From the NCBI GenBank assembly GCA_022826155.1, contig JAJDVL010000038.1:1-32458 (forward strand): a stretch of DNA of 32,458 bases, read 5' to 3'. A program made the translations under genes and the position numbers. This DNA comes from Prochlorococcaceae cyanobacterium jk18x22bins.40 (lineage in GTDB: Bacteria; Cyanobacteriota; Cyanobacteriia; PCC-6307; Cyanobiaceae). The notes under the pieces are model-generated. The model saw nothing but the letters and a program-made list of their open reading frames with translations. It ran no database searches and was not told the origin of the DNA. This document shows positions 16,573 through 26,828 of the stretch, one piece after another (position 1 is the first letter of the stretch; each line of letters begins with the position of its first letter).

Positions 16573-19215
16573 CTAGCTGGCCCCCGTGACGACCACCTCG
16601 GGGCGGGGCCCCTTGCCCATGCGCAACCGGGAGCTACGGCCCTCCTCCAGTTGCACAGCATCCGGTTCCACAACAATGGTGTCCCCCTTGCGGAAATCAC
16701 CCCGCAGGATGGCTTTGGCCATGGGGGTCTCCAGATGTTTTTGAATGGCGCGCCGTAACGGCCTGGCCCCGTAGACGGGGTCGTGACCCACGGCGGCCAG
16801 CCAGTCATGGGCTTCCGATGTGAGCGTTAACCGGAGACCCCGCTCTTGCAGCCGCTGCTGAAGATGGGTGACTTGCAACTCCACGATCCGACGCAGTTCC
16901 TGCTTCCGGAGGGCATGGAAGATGATGATCTCGTCAATGCGGTTGAGAAACTCGGGGCGGAAGTGGGTGCCCAGAGCTTGTTTGACCCTGGCTTCCATCT
17001 CGCCATGGCGGCTGTCGTCACCGGCCAGATCCAAAATGGCCTGGCTGGCAATGTTGCTGGTGAGGATCACGATGCTGTTGGTGAAGTTCACCGTCCGACC
17101 TTGGCTATCGGTGATGCGGCCGTCGTCCAGCACCTGCAGCAGCACGTTGAACACTTCGGGATGGGCTTTCTCCACCTCGTCCAGCAGGATCACCGCATAG
17201 GGCTTGCGCCGCACCGCCTCCGTGAGCTGACCCCCTTCCTCGTGGCCCACGTACCCGGGAGGGGCGCCAATAAGCCGGGATACGGCGTGGCGCTCCATAT
17301 ACTCCGACATGTCAAGCCGCACGATGGCGGCTTCATCGTCAAAGATCTGCTCCGCCAGGGCTTTGCACAATTCCGTCTTGCCCACGCCGGTGGGACCCAG
17401 GAACAAAAACGAGGCAATGGGGCGCCGCGGATCCGCCAGGCCGGCGCGGGAACGCTGGATGGCATCGGCCACGCTGCCGACCGCTTCCTGTTGACCCACC
17501 ACCCGTGCATGGAGCCGCTGCTCCAGATCCAGCAGCTTCTGGAGTTCCGACTGGGCAAGACGTTGTACCGGGATGCCGGTCCACTTGCTCACCACCTCCG
17601 CCACGTCCTCCTCGCTGATGGTTTGGCGCAACAGCCTTTTTTCGTTGTCCTGGAGTTGCTGTTCTCCCTTCTGCAGACGCTGTTGCAACTCGGCCAGGGT
17701 GCCGTATTCCAACTCCGCGGCCTTGTTGAGGTCGTAGTTGCGTTTGGCCTGCTCCAACTTGACTTGCACCTGTTCAATCTGTTCCTTCAAGCCCTGGAGA
17801 TCGTCCAGCGCACCCTTCTCCTGTGTCCACTGGGCCATGAGGGCCCGCTGCTGCTCCGTCAGATTGGCCAGATCCTGGTTGATGCGCGTGAGCCGCTCCT
17901 TGCTGGCCGCATCGCTTTCCTTGGCGAGGGACAATTTCTCCATCTCCAGTTGCAGAATCTTGCGGTCGATTTCGTCAATCTCTTCGGGCTTGGAGGTGAT
18001 TTCCGTTTTCAAACGGGCGGCGGCTTCATCCACCAGATCAATGGCTTTATCGGGCAAGAAGCGGTCGTTGATGTAGCGACTGCTGAGCACCGCTGCTGCC
18101 ACCAGGGCGTTATCGGCAATGCGCACGCCGTGGTGAACCTCGTAGCGCTCCTTGAGACCCCGCAGAATGGAAATGGTGTCTTCCACCGTGGGCTGGGGCA
18201 CCACGACCTGCTGGAAGCGGCGTTCAAGAGCGGCGTCTTTTTCAATGTAGCGGCGGTGCTCATCCAGGGTGGTGGCGCCAATACAGCGCAGTTCTCCCCG
18301 GGCCAGCATGGGCTTGAGCAGGTTGCTGGCGTCCATGGACCCGCCAGCGGCTCCGGCCCCCACCACGGTGTGGACCTCGTCAATGAACAACACAATCTGG
18401 TCTTTCCCCGACGTGACCTCCTTGAGTACGGCCTTGAGGCGTTCCTCAAACTCACCCCGATACTTGGCGCCGGCGATCAATGCGCCCATGTCCAGGGCAA
18501 CGAGGCGCCTGTTCTGCAGCGCCGTCGGCACGTCCCCATTCACAATGCGCTGGGCCAACGCCTCCACGATGGCGGTCTTGCCCACGCCAGGCTCGCCGAT
18601 CAACACGGGGTTGTTCTTGGTGCGCCGTGAGAGGATCTGAATGGTGCGGCGGATTTCTTCATCCCGTCCAATCACGGGATCAAGCTTCCCTTGACGGGCT
18701 GCGTCGGTCAGGTCGCAACCATAGCTTTTTAGAGCCTCGTAGGTGGTCTCCGGGTTTTGGCTGGTGACCCGCTGGTTGCCGCGGATGGATTGAACGGCGT
18801 CCTTGATGGTTCCACGACGCCCTCCAAGGGCCTGCAGCAGGGGTTTGCCGCAGCGACTGTCCTCACACAGGGCCAGCAACAGATGCTCAACGGCAATGAA
18901 TTGATCCTTCCAGGCCTGCCGCTCCTTCTCCGCACGATCCAACAGTTGATCCAGGCTGGAGCTCAGGGAAAGGGTGTCCGGAGGGGCGCCCAGCTTGGGC
19001 TGTCGGGCGAGGAATTGCTCCAGATTGTTGTCCAGGGCAGCCACGTCCACAGCGGCTGCTTCCAGGATCCGCATGGCCAGATCTTTCTGCTCCAGCAAGG
19101 CCTTCAGCAGATGCTCGCTCTCCAGCGTCTGGGATTTGCGGGCTTTGGCCAGCGTGTGGGCAGAACGGATGGCCTCCCAGGCCTTGAGGGTGAAGGTTTC
19201 AGGTGTGGGCTGCAT
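16573..19215 (-). CDS. clpB: ATP-dependent chaperone ClpB
   Basis: ClpB is the hexameric disaggregase that works with DnaK to rescue aggregated proteins. The 880-aa chain has an N-terminal Clp-N repeat domain, NBD1 (Walker [10 protein letters not shown] near residue 207), a long coiled-coil middle domain (about 400-530, e.g. [13 protein letters not shown]) that separates ClpB from ClpA/ClpC, and NBD2 (Walker [10 protein letters not shown] near 607). The length is slightly above the usual 860-875, with an extra C-terminal tail after the NBD2 small domain. ATG 19215 gives the standard start. No CIRCE element is visible in the 125 bases upstream; a strong hairpin there probably insulates it from petE. 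Confidence 0.97.
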   Translation of the reverse strand: MQPTPETFTLKAWEAIRSAHTLAKARKSQTLESEHLLKALLEQKDLAMRILEAAAVDVAALDNNLEQFLARQPKLGAPPDTLSLSSSLDQLLDRAEKERQAWKDQFIAVEHLLLALCEDSRCGKPLLQALGGRRGTIKDAVQSIRGNQRVTSQNPETTYEALKSYGCDLTDAARQGKLDPVIGRDEEIRRTIQILSRRTKNNPVLIGEPGVGKTAIVEALAQRIVNGDVPTALQNRRLVALDMGALIAGAKYRGEFEERLKAVLKEVTSGKDQIVLFIDEVHTVVGAGAAGGSMDASNLLKPMLARGELRCIGATTLDEHRRYIEKDAALERRFQQVVVPQPTVEDTISILRGLKERYEVHHGVRIADNALVAAAVLSSRYINDRFLPDKAIDLVDEAAARLKTEITSKPEEIDEIDRKILQLEMEKLSLAKESDAASKERLTRINQDLANLTEQQRALMAQWTQEKGALDDLQGLKEQIEQVQVKLEQAKRNYDLNKAAELEYGTLAELQQRLQKGEQQLQDNEKRLLRQTISEEDVAEVVSKWTGIPVQRLAQSELQKLLDLEQRLHARVVGQQEAVGSVADAIQRSRAGLADPRRPIASFLFLGPTGVGKTELCKALAEQIFDDEAAIVRLDMSEYMERHAVSRLIGAPPGYVGHEEGGQLTEAVRRKPYAVILLDEVEKAHPEVFNVLLQVLDDGRITDSQGRTVNFTNSIVILTSNIASQAILDLAGDDSRHGEMEARVKQALGTHFRPEFLNRIDEIIIFHALRKQELRRIVELQVTHLQQRLQERGLRLTLTSEAHDWLAAVGHDPVYGARPLRRAIQKHLETPMAKAILRGDFRKGDTIVVEPDAVQLEEGRSSRLRMGKGPRPEVVVTGAS

Positions 19216-19272
19216 GGCGTCTCGGTGGATCGATCTCTACCCAGCACCCTAAAAATCTCTTTGCATCAACAC

Positions 19273-19312
19273 CAGCCGGTAGACCGCACCACCCACTGCG
19301 GTCTACCGGCTG
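19273..19312 (-). terminator. Perfect 16-bp hairpin between petE and clpB
   Basis: CAGCCGGTAGACCGCA (19273-19288) is followed after an 8-base loop by its exact reverse complement (19297-19312). It lies 28 bases after the petE stop and about 57 bases before the clpB start on the same strand. No proper U-tract follows on either strand. It may end or stabilise the short petE message; the terminator call is inferred from position and stem strength. Confidence 0.6.
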
Positions 19313-19340
19313 TTTGTGTGATCAGCAGCCAGGAGCCGAA

Positions 19341-19697
19341 TCACTCAACCGTGATGGTGCCCACCATGCCGGCGCCACGATGGGGCTCGCAGTAGTAGCT
19401 ATAGGTGCCGGGGTCACTGAAGGTTTGCTCCCAACTCTCGCCCGGGGCAAACGCCAGATCCGCGTGGCTCAACTCCCCGTGACCGTCCACCACGGCATTG
19501 TGGGGACCCAGCTTGTTGTTCACAAACTTGACCGTGTCACCAGCACTGATGGTCACCGTGTTGGGCTCAAAGGCCAGAAGGCCGCTATCGGTCCCCATTT
19601 TCACCTCAACGGTGGCGGCGGCGGCGGCGGATCCCCATCCCAGAAGACCGGCAAGGCTCAGAACAGCAGCAAGGCAAATGCCCAGAAGGCGAGACAT
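19341..19697 (-). CDS. petE: Plastocyanin precursor
   Basis: Plastocyanin carries electrons from cytochrome b6f to photosystem I in the thylakoid lumen. The 118-aa precursor begins with a signal peptide (hydrophobic residues 4-20, cleavage near [10 protein letters not shown]). The mature chain shows the copper ligands: His in PHNAV, then Cys, His and Met in [11 protein letters not shown]. The length is typical. A TATACAAT sequence on the coding strand at 19722-19729, about 25 bases before ATG, is a likely -10 region. A hairpin follows the gene. It stands 72 bases after the epimerase stop, so it may be transcribed alone. Confidence 0.97.
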   Translation of the reverse strand: MSRLLGICLAAVLSLAGLLGWGSAAAAATVEVKMGTDSGLLAFEPNTVTISAGDTVKFVNNKLGPHNAVVDGHGELSHADLAFAPGESWEQTFSDPGTYSYYCEPHRGAGMVGTITVE

Positions 19698-19721
19698 GGC
19701 GTGGCTCAGTCACTGGGGGAG

Positions 19722-19729
19722 ATTGTATA
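19722..19729 (-). promoter_or_regulatory. Possible -10 box of petE
   Basis: TATACAAT on the minus strand stands 25 bases before the petE ATG in an otherwise G/C-rich gap. I see no convincing -35 box at the right distance. Position and composition are the only support. Confidence 0.35.
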
Positions 19730-19769
19730 GGCTCACCCGCCCCAACGGCGCCGTGGGGCTTGGAGAGTG

Positions 19770-20798
19770 TTACGTATGGAACCCCGAACGGGGCTCGGCT
19801 GCCGGTAGGCTGCCCCGCTGAGGGACCCCTGCCGCGGACAACACCGTCTCCAGGTCGGGGAAGCGAGACGCCAAGCCGAAGCTTTCCGGTCGGGTGACGG
19901 GATGATGAATGAAATGACGTTGCTGCAAGGTAAAGCGATCCCACGGACTCAACTGGATGCGGAACACAGCCACCAGAACCCGTAGCAGCCAGTGGTGGAG
20001 TTGCACACCGGGAGGATGAGCCATGTGGCGGTAGCGGCAGAGTTGGCTCATGGTGCCATTGACGGTGAGGGGGTATTGGCCCAGCACATAGCGGTTCATG
20101 CCCCGCCAGCGCTGTGGTCCGATCTGGTGGGGGGTTGTGAGCAGGTGACCGCAGATGCTGGCCACGTCTGCCCCGTGGATGAAGTGGTAGCTGCCGTCCA
20201 ACCGCAGGAAGCGCGCCAGCCAAAGCCACTGAAACAGTGGCCTCAGGCCCGTGGTGAGGAAGCTGGTGGGCCATGGGCCGCCGCCGTCGATCCTGCCGGA
20301 AAAAACAAGGGTGGGGAAAATGGCCACGATCTTGTCGCGGAGGGCATGGGCCATCAACTGGCGCAGGCATATGGCCTTGGTCTGGATGTACTCGGTTCCC
20401 CATTGCTCCGCCTCCGGCAACAACTCCAGATCACGGTCCAGAATGCTGGCTGTGGAGAAATAGAGCACCTGCTGGAGACGTCGGTGGTCAAGACAGGCCA
20501 GCAGATCCTTGACGGCTTCCACGTTGACCGCCCAGGCGCGGGCCGGGTCCCCCCAGGCGGTGGCGGTATGGACGACCCGGTCCACCTGGGCCAGTTGCCG
20601 GCAAAAACGCCGGGGTTGGCGCAGATCACCCACCAGTAGTTCCAGGCGGGGATGCCGGTGGTCAACGGCGGTGAGCTTTTGGGGCTGTCGCAGCCAAAGC
20701 AGCAGCCGGGCATTGCTGTGCTCCAGCAGCCAGGCCGCCACCGCCTGGCCGATGCAGCCGCTGGCGCCAGTGATCAGAATTCGGCTGGGTTGAGACAA
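19770..20798 (-). CDS. NAD-dependent epimerase/dehydratase family protein
   Basis: An extended short-chain dehydrogenase of 342 aa. The N terminus has the nucleotide-binding motif ILITGASGCIGQ, and YIQTK supplies the YxxxK catalytic pair, with a Ser/Thr in YFSTAS before it. Substrate is unknown; cyanobacterial relatives beside hemE are annotated only as nucleoside-diphosphate-sugar epimerases. The frame opens with TTG 20798, directly before the conserved fold, with no better in-frame start. It lies 39 bases after hemE and probably shares its transcript. The last ~20 residues are low in complexity. Confidence 0.8.
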   Translation of the reverse strand: MSQPSRILITGASGCIGQAVAAWLLEHSNARLLLWLRQPQKLTAVDHRHPRLELLVGDLRQPRRFCRQLAQVDRVVHTATAWGDPARAWAVNVEAVKDLLACLDHRRLQQVLYFSTASILDRDLELLPEAEQWGTEYIQTKAICLRQLMAHALRDKIVAIFPTLVFSGRIDGGGPWPTSFLTTGLRPLFQWLWLARFLRLDGSYHFIHGADVASICGHLLTTPHQIGPQRWRGMNRYVLGQYPLTVNGTMSQLCRYRHMAHPPGVQLHHWLLRVLVAVFRIQLSPWDRFTLQQRHFIHHPVTRPESFGLASRFPDLETVLSAAGVPQRGSLPAAEPRSGFHT

Positions 20799-20837
20799 GG
20801 CATCGGAGACAGAGAATCACGTCCGCAGGTAGAAGCC

Positions 20838-21890
20838 TCAAGCGGTCACCTTGGCTCCCAGGCGCTTGCCAGCCGCGAAGAACAGGCGGGCATTTTCCTC
20901 CGGGGTGCCCGGCAAAATGCCATGGCCCAGGTTGAGAATGTGGCGTCGTCCACGGGCCTTGCGGAGGGTATCCTCAATCCGGGCGCAAATCACCTCCGGA
21001 GTGCCGTACAGAAGCCCGGGATCCACGTTGCCCTGGACCCCCAGATGGGCGGGGAGTCGAGCCAGGCCGTCCGCCATGTCCACGGTCCAGTCCAGGCTGA
21101 TGATGTCCGCGCCGCTGGCGCCCATCCGCTCCAGCACCCCTGCACTGCCCGAGATGTAGAGGATCAAAGGTGTGTCCGGGTGGGTTTGCTTCACCTGGCG
21201 GATGAGGCGCTGCTGATAGGGTCCCGCAAAGACGTCGTAATCCTGGGGGCTCAATTGGCCGGCCCAGGAGTCGAAAATCTGCACCACCTGGGCGCCCGCG
21301 TCAATCTGATAGCGCACGTAGGCGGCGATCCCGTCCGCCAGATGGGCCAGCAACTGGTGCAACAGGGCCGGATCACGGAAGGCCATGGCCTTGATGACCC
21401 CGTAGGTTTTGCTGCTTTTGCCCTCCACGGCATAGGCCGCCAGGGTCCACGGAGCGCCCACAAATCCCAGGACCGCCGCAGTGGCGCCCACCGCCTCCCG
21501 TAGCCGCGTCAGCACGGAGCCCACAAAGGCCATGGACGCGGCTGGCTCCAGGGGGCGCAAGGCGTCGATCCGGGCCTGAGTGCGGATGGGGTCATGAATG
21601 AGAGGACCATGGCTTTCCACAATGTCGAACTCGATGCCCATTCCCGGCAGGGGCGTGAGGATGTCCGAAAACAGGATCACCCCGTCCGGGTGAAAGGCCT
21701 CGAAGGGCTGCATGGAGATCTCGTAGGAGAGATCAGGGTTTTCCGAGCGCTCCCGAAAGGTGGGATAACGGTCCCTCAACTCCCGATAGGCTTTCATGTA
21801 GCGCCCCGCCTGACGCATCATCCAGACAGGAGTGCGCTCAACGGGCTCGCCCCGAGCGGCGCGCAGAAGCAGGGGAAGGGAATCGGCCAT
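20838..21890 (-). CDS. hemE: Uroporphyrinogen decarboxylase
   Basis: HemE removes four carboxyl groups from uroporphyrinogen III to give coproporphyrinogen III, on the path to heme and chlorophyll. The hallmark [12 protein letters not shown] is near residue 20; [12 protein letters not shown] and the [12 protein letters not shown] block follow. The 350-aa length is right. I chose ATG 21890 ([12 protein letters not shown]), the family start, 4 bases after the glgB stop; the frame is open to 21944 but that part overlaps glgB. The tight spacing indicates a glgB-hemE operon. ChlD in this window acts later in the same tetrapyrrole pathway. Confidence 0.97.
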   Translation of the reverse strand: MADSLPLLLRAARGEPVERTPVWMMRQAGRYMKAYRELRDRYPTFRERSENPDLSYEISMQPFEAFHPDGVILFSDILTPLPGMGIEFDIVESHGPLIHDPIRTQARIDALRPLEPAASMAFVGSVLTRLREAVGATAAVLGFVGAPWTLAAYAVEGKSSKTYGVIKAMAFRDPALLHQLLAHLADGIAAYVRYQIDAGAQVVQIFDSWAGQLSPQDYDVFAGPYQQRLIRQVKQTHPDTPLILYISGSAGVLERMGASGADIISLDWTVDMADGLARLPAHLGVQGNVDPGLLYGTPEVICARIEDTLRKARGRRHILNLGHGILPGTPEENARLFFAAGKRLGAKVTA

Positions 21891-21894
21891 CGAA

Positions 21895-24201
21895 TCAGGC
21901 AGGGTCGGGGGGAAGGTGGATGGAGCGCGATTCATCAGGGCCATGGTGGTTGTGGCGGAAGATCACCGTGCTCAAGGGGGGCAAGCATAGATCCAGGGAG
22001 TGGGCATAGCTGTGCATGGGCCAGGGATCCGTGAAGCGCCCCCCCAGGTTGCCCAGGTTGCTGCCGCCGTAAATCTCTGCATCGCTGTTGAAGATCTCTT
22101 CATACCAACCTTCCAACGGCACGCCAATGCGATAGTTCTTATGGGGATTTGGCGTAAAATTACAGACAACAACCAACCAGTGTTGACTTTTTTCATCTCT
22201 CCGCATGAAGCTGATGACGCCGTTACGGTTATCATCACAGTGGATCCATTGAAATCCATTGGTGTTAAAGTCTTCGCGCCAAAGAGCCGGTTCCGATTTA
22301 TAGAGAGCATTGATTTCATCAACCATCCTCATCAGCTTCTGATGCTCGGGATATTGTAGCTTATCCCACTCCAGATCATCCCAGACGTTCCACTCACCAC
22401 GTTGCCCGAACTCCATGCCCATGAAAATGGTTTTCTTGCCGGGGTGGGTCCACATGTAGGAGAGCAGGGCGCGAGTGTTGGCGAATTTACGCCAATCGTC
22501 TCCTGGCATCTTGTGCAGCAGATTGCTCTTCTCATGCACCACTTCATCATGGGAAAGCGCCAACATGAAGTTCTCGCTATAATAGTACATCATGGAAAAA
22601 GTGATCAGGTTCTGGTGAAATTGTCGGAACCACGGATCCATGGCAAAATAATCCAACATATCATGCATCCAACCCATATTCCATTTCAAATTAAAGCCCA
22701 GAGCATCACGGTTATGGTCACTGGCGGGCTGGGTGACGCCTGACCACTCTGTGGACTCTTCCGCAATGGAAAGAATTCCGGGGAAATAATGGAAGAGGGT
22801 CCCGTTGAGCTGTTGGAGGAAATTCACCGCCTCCAGATTCTCGCGGCCACCATGTTTGTTGGGCAACCACTCCCCTTCCGGGCGGAGATAGTCCAGGTAG
22901 AGCATGGAGGCAACCGCATCCACACGAATGCCGTCAATATGAAACTCGCTGATCCAGAACAAGGCACTGGACACCAGGAAATTACGCACCTCGTTGCGAC
23001 TGTAATTGAAAATCAACGTGCCCCATTCTTTATGCTCGCCGATGCGTGGATCGGCATGTTCATACAAGAAATCACCATCAAAGTATGCCAGGCCGTGGTT
23101 GTCTTTGGGGAAATGTCCCGGCACCCAATCCAGAATGACGCCAATGCCGTTTTGATGGCAGCGATTCACAAAGTCCCGGAACTCGTCCGGCTTGCCATAG
23201 CGACTGGTGGGGGCATACCAGCCCGTCACCTGGTATCCCCAGGATCCCTCAAAGGGATGCTCCGTGATGGGCATCAACTCAATGTGGGTGAAGCCCCGCG
23301 CCTTCACGTAGGGGATCACCTTGTCCGCCAATTCCGTGTAGGTGAGCAGCCGTGTCCCCGGCTTCATGTCGTTGGCGGGCACGGGTGAGCGCACCGTGCC
23401 GTCCGGTTCCACGTAGGGCTGCGCCCCGTTGGCATGGAGCCAGCTTCCCAGATGCATCTCGTAGACGGCAATGGGCTGCTCCAGGGGATTCCGGCCATCC
23501 CGCTGACGAATCCAGGCCTCGTCCCCCCAGGCAAAGCTGTTCTCCGCCACCACGGAGGCCGTGGCCGGGCGCACCTCATGGTGAAACCCGTAGGGGTCGG
23601 CCTTGGCATAGGGATGGCCATGGCGGGTGTGGATCTCGTATTTGTAAAGCTCCCCTTCCCCCAGGCCGGGAATAAAGAGTTCCCAGATGCCGCCAACCCG
23701 TTTTTGCGCCGGGTGCATCCGCCCGTCCCAGCCGTTGAAGGCGCCAATGACGGACACACTCACCGCGTTGGGCGCCCAGAGACAGAACTGCACGCCGCTC
23801 ACCCCGGCCTGCTCAACCCGATGGGCCCCCATGCGGGTCCAGATGTGGTGATGGTTGCCCTCGGCAAAGAGGTGGCGGTCCAGCTCACCCATCCACTCCT
23901 GGCGAAAGCTGTAGGGGTCGTGTTGGCGGCTGTGGATGCCGCCCCGCTGCAGTTGCAACTGGTAGGCACTGCCGGGATCCATCGCCACCTCCCGCTCAAA
24001 CAACCAGGGATGGTGAACCGCCTCCATCGGTAGCGTCTGGCCTTGCAGCGTCAGATCTACGCGCTCCGCGTCCGGAAGCCAGGCGCGCACCACATGACCA
24101 CCACCGGGGAGGGCATGGGGGCCGAGAATGGCGTAGGGGTCGTGCTGACGGCAGTTGGCCAATTGCTCAACCGCTTGCGGAAGCCCTTGGTGTTCAACCA
24201 C
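21895..24201 (-). CDS. glgB: 1,4-alpha-glucan branching enzyme
   Basis: GlgB introduces alpha-1,6 branches into glycogen. The 768-aa chain has two N-terminal carbohydrate-binding modules (CBM48 around 145-230, with [22 protein letters not shown]), a GH13 barrel and a C-terminal beta domain. Catalytic residues are visible: nucleophile Asp428 in GIRVDAV, acid Glu481 in LSIAEES, and Asp552 in LSHDEVVH. The frame opens with GTG 24201; no strong ribosome binding site is seen and only 17 bases separate it from the preceding gene. About 22.13-22.7 kb is clearly AT-richer than both ends, with lines of only 37-42% GC. It precedes hemE by 4 bases. Confidence 0.97.
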   Translation of the reverse strand: MVEHQGLPQAVEQLANCRQHDPYAILGPHALPGGGHVVRAWLPDAERVDLTLQGQTLPMEAVHHPWLFEREVAMDPGSAYQLQLQRGGIHSRQHDPYSFRQEWMGELDRHLFAEGNHHHIWTRMGAHRVEQAGVSGVQFCLWAPNAVSVSVIGAFNGWDGRMHPAQKRVGGIWELFIPGLGEGELYKYEIHTRHGHPYAKADPYGFHHEVRPATASVVAENSFAWGDEAWIRQRDGRNPLEQPIAVYEMHLGSWLHANGAQPYVEPDGTVRSPVPANDMKPGTRLLTYTELADKVIPYVKARGFTHIELMPITEHPFEGSWGYQVTGWYAPTSRYGKPDEFRDFVNRCHQNGIGVILDWVPGHFPKDNHGLAYFDGDFLYEHADPRIGEHKEWGTLIFNYSRNEVRNFLVSSALFWISEFHIDGIRVDAVASMLYLDYLRPEGEWLPNKHGGRENLEAVNFLQQLNGTLFHYFPGILSIAEESTEWSGVTQPASDHNRDALGFNLKWNMGWMHDMLDYFAMDPWFRQFHQNLITFSMMYYYSENFMLALSHDEVVHEKSNLLHKMPGDDWRKFANTRALLSYMWTHPGKKTIFMGMEFGQRGEWNVWDDLEWDKLQYPEHQKLMRMVDEINALYKSEPALWREDFNTNGFQWIHCDDNRNGVISFMRRDEKSQHWLVVVCNFTPNPHKNYRIGVPLEGWYEEIFNSDAEIYGGSNLGNLGGRFTDPWPMHSYAHSLDLCLPPLSTVIFRHNHHGPDESRSIHLPPDPA

Positions 24202-24218
24202 AGGGGGAATGCAGATTG

Positions 24219-25814
24219 TTAGGAGCCTACGCTGTGGCCTGCCTGCGGTTGCTGCAACGGCAACCGCAGGCAGGCTTCATCCCAGCAAAAATGCACCACC
24301 ACAACTTGGCGTTCGTGGGCTGCGACGGCGTGGGGCGCCCGTCCGTTGCCTGGATTGATGCCGATCAGGGGCCAGCCCGCCAGGGCAATGGACAGGCGGA
24401 GCCGCATCCCCGCCGGCACCGTCCGCAGCAGGGGCTGAAAGTCAACCTGACGCCATGTGAGGATTTGAGCCTGGGGACCCAGCCAGCGCTCCACCCCCAT
24501 GGAGAGTTGCTCCACCCGCGCCCGACCGTCCACCTCTTGCACCTGGGACAGGGCACAGCAGAGATCAAAACCCTGCCCCTCACTGGCGGCCTTCAACCGT
24601 AACCGGACTGTGCCGCCGAGGATCAGGGCACGGGGCAGGGGCGGGGTGGTGAACGTGAGCACGTCGCTGCGGCAATCCAGGTCATGGCGGTCCGTGGAAC
24701 CGGCCTGCAGGTCCAGGTGTCCGCCCCGCGCCGGGGTGGGTCGCCATGGATCCAGCACCAGCCGGTCCCAGCCCCCAGCACCAGCCTCCTCGGACTCCAG
24801 CAGCAGCGCACCGGCGTGGGGATTCACCCCGCTGAGGCCTGTTCCCCTCAACCACCAGTGCTCCAGCGCCTGTCGGGGCCAGTGGGAACCGCGCCACCAG
24901 TGGCCACACCCCACGTCAAACAGTTGCACAGCGTCCTGGGGTTGCTCCGGAGGGCAACCCTTCAAGTGGTGGTTAAAGAAGGCCAGGTGCCGCTGATCCA
25001 GTTGACCGCCGTGCCAGTTGCCGTGGGTCCAGGGACCCACCACCAACCGGGGATGACCACCGGCCTTCAGGCTTTGGTCATGGAGCGCCATGACGCCGCG
25101 CAGGTAGGGGTCGTACCAGCCCCCGATCAGCAGCATGGGGCGCCGCAACACAGCCTCCAGGCCTGCATCCGCCACGGGTGATTCCCAATTGCCTGACCAC
25201 CAGCGCAACAGGTGGTTCTCGGGGTCCACCTGCTGGAGAAGGCCCCAGCCCTCCTCAAGAAAATCCCGGCTGTGAAGGGCTTTGCGGATCTGGCCATAGG
25301 CCCCGCCGTCCCCGCGCCGCCGACAGGCTGCTGCCGCCAGTTGCAGCGCCCAGGCCAACCCCAGCACCCACCAGTCCGCCTGACCGTCCCGACACCAGTG
25401 GTGTTGCAGGCTGAGGCCCGCCATGGCCGGAGCCGTGCAATCCGGCACGTCCGCACCGTCCCAGAGCAGTTGGGTAAGGCCCTGGTAGGAAAAGCCGTAG
25501 CAGCCGACGCGGCCGTTGCAATCCGGCTGTGCCCGCAGCCAGGCCAGGGTGCAACTCCCGTCCCGGGCCTCGTTGGCAAACAGGCGGAAGCTGCCGCCGG
25601 AGTCGCCACAGCCCCGCACGTCCTGCACCACCACCAGGTAGCCGTGGGCGGCGTACCAGGCGGGGTGGGCATAGACCATGGTGGAGGCCAGGGCGCGGCC
25701 ATAGGGCTGCCGCATGAGCAGCGCCGGCCATGGCCCCCTCTGTCGGGGTCTCCAGAAGCTGGCCTCCAGGGCCACGCCGTCCGGCAACACCATCCGGCGC
25801 TGCCCATGGATCAC
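24219..25814 (-). CDS. CocE/NonD family alpha/beta hydrolase
   Basis: A serine hydrolase of the X-Pro dipeptidyl-peptidase/cocaine esterase family, about 530 aa. The N-terminal alpha/beta fold has [14 protein letters not shown] and the nucleophile elbow GFSYQG; a C-terminal jelly-roll domain follows (from about residue 370, with [16 protein letters not shown] and a final [15 protein letters not shown]). Such enzymes cleave esters, amides or N-terminal dipeptides; the natural substrate is unknown. The frame is open to TTG 25853, but that overlaps the previous gene by 19 bases. GTG 25814, just before [11 protein letters not shown], is preferred; ATG 25793 is also possible. The last 20 codons contain a perfect 16-bp hairpin. 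Confidence 0.87.
   Translation of the reverse strand: MIHGQRRMVLPDGVALEASFWRPRQRGPWPALLMRQPYGRALASTMVYAHPAWYAAHGYLVVVQDVRGCGDSGGSFRLFANEARDGSCTLAWLRAQPDCNGRVGCYGFSYQGLTQLLWDGADVPDCTAPAMAGLSLQHHWCRDGQADWWVLGLAWALQLAAAACRRRGDGGAYGQIRKALHSRDFLEEGWGLLQQVDPENHLLRWWSGNWESPVADAGLEAVLRRPMLLIGGWYDPYLRGVMALHDQSLKAGGHPRLVVGPWTHGNWHGGQLDQRHLAFFNHHLKGCPPEQPQDAVQLFDVGCGHWWRGSHWPRQALEHWWLRGTGLSGVNPHAGALLLESEEAGAGGWDRLVLDPWRPTPARGGHLDLQAGSTDRHDLDCRSDVLTFTTPPLPRALILGGTVRLRLKAASEGQGFDLCCALSQVQEVDGRARVEQLSMGVERWLGPQAQILTWRQVDFQPLLRTVPAGMRLRLSIALAGWPLIGINPGNGRAPHAVAAHERQVVVVHFCWDEACLRLPLQQPQAGHSVGS
24237..24275 (-). terminator. Perfect 16-bp inverted repeat at the 3' end of the CocE gene
   Basis: GCCTGCCTGCGGTTGC (24237-24252) and its exact reverse complement (24260-24275) are separated by 7 bases. 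The stem lies inside the last codons of the hydrolase gene, 15 bases before the end of its stop codon, and just ahead of glgB. No U-tract follows, so it may act as an attenuator or RNA-stabilising stem rather than a classical terminator. Confidence 0.55.
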
Positions 25815-25834
25815 GTCACCCAACCGGCCGGCAG

Positions 25835-26164
25835 TCAGGTTACGGCAGGACAATACAGGCCCACCACGTAGGTGACGAGAATCTCGGCATCGCTGGTGGT
25901 GATCCCCTGGCTTGTGGCCACCTGCTCCAGGCCCGTAGCGGAGTAGACGCTATCGCCACCGGCATTGATGGTATGGAACTCCTGACACAGCGCCTCGGCC
26001 ATGTCCGGGTTGCGTTTGACGACATTGAGAAGGCCGGAGGGGCTGGCCTGGGTGGGACGCAACAGGCTCGCTCCAGCCACCAGGGCAGCCATCACACCCA
26101 AACTCAAGATGCCGAAGAGCAACGGTGGGCGTAACTTCCTCAATCCCTTGAATCTGTTTGTCAT
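25835..26164 (-). CDS. Small secreted or anchored protein of unknown function
   Basis: A 109-aa protein. A basic N terminus (TNRFKGLRKLR) precedes a hydrophobic stretch (LLFGILSLGVMAALVAGASLL, about 15-35), so it is a signal peptide or anchor. The exported part of about 70 residues holds two Cys, in EALCQEF and GLYCPAV, that could form a disulfide. I recognise no family. ATG 26164 has a purine-rich CGGGAACAAAA upstream. It stands upstream of the CocE gene on the same strand with little or no gap, so they may be co-transcribed; it is divergent to rimM across 76 bases. Confidence 0.7.
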   Translation of the reverse strand: MTNRFKGLRKLRPPLLFGILSLGVMAALVAGASLLRPTQASPSGLLNVVKRNPDMAEALCQEFHTINAGGDSVYSATGLEQVATSQGITTSDAEILVTYVVGLYCPAVT

Positions 26165-26240
26165 TTTTGTTCCCGGAGGATCTCATTCCTAGTATTCATC
26201 ACGGGCTTGGTGCATTGCAAGCCTTGATAGCCGTCCCGTC

Positions 26241-26828
26241 ATGCGTATTGCGCCCCCCCTGGTCGAGGTGGGTCTGGTGGTTGCCGCCCAGGGGCTCAAG
26301 GGGGAGTTGCGGGTCCTCTCCTCCAGTGATTTCCCCGAGCGTTTCCTGGAGCCTGGTCCCCGCTGGTTACAGAAGCCGGATGAGCCGCCCCGGGCGGTTG
26401 AGTTGCTGCGGGGGCGTTGCCTGACCCGCAAAGGGCTCTACGGGATTCGGCTCAAGGGCATCGAGACGCGGAGCCAGGCTGAAGCGCTGGTGCGGCGCCG
26501 GCTGTTGGCGGACGCCACCACCCGTCCCCCCATGGCGGCAGGGGAGTTTCACCTGCTGGACCTGGAGGGCCTGGAGGTGCGCCTGGATCCCGCGGGTCCG
26601 GCCCTGGGCGCCGTGGTGGACCTGCTCCACGGGGGCAACGACCTGTTGGAGATTCGTCTGCGCCATGGGGGGCAGTCCGTGCTAGTGCCCTTTGTGGAGG
26701 CCATTGTTCCCCAGGTTTGCCTTGAGGAGGGGTGGATCCTGCTGCGCCCGCCCGCGGGTCTGCTGCCGATGGAGGCGCAGCCCGTACCGGCGGATGCCAT
26801 AGGCTCGGTGGGTCAGCCCGAATCTTGA
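26241..26828 (+). CDS. rimM: Ribosome maturation factor RimM
   Basis: RimM binds ribosomal protein S19 and helps mature the 30S head. The 195-aa chain shows the RimM N-domain (VEVGLVVAAQGLKGELRVLSSSD ... PERF) and the PRC-barrel C-domain (GEFHLLDLEGLEV ... VLVPFVEAIVPQV). ATG 26241 gives the normal start. Its TGA overlaps the ATG of manC by one base (26828), so the two are translationally coupled, an odd pairing of ribosome assembly with sugar metabolism. Confidence 0.94.
   Translation: MRIAPPLVEVGLVVAAQGLKGELRVLSSSDFPERFLEPGPRWLQKPDEPPRAVELLRGRCLTRKGLYGIRLKGIETRSQAEALVRRRLLADATTRPPMAAGEFHLLDLEGLEVRLDPAGPALGAVVDLLHGGNDLLEIRLRHGGQSVLVPFVEAIVPQVCLEEGWILLRPPAGLLPMEAQPVPADAIGSVGQPES

Noticed and set aside
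19216..19272. CIRCE heat-shock operator before clpB
   Set aside because: No TTAGCACTC-N9-GAGTGCTAA-like inverted repeat is visible in this interval.
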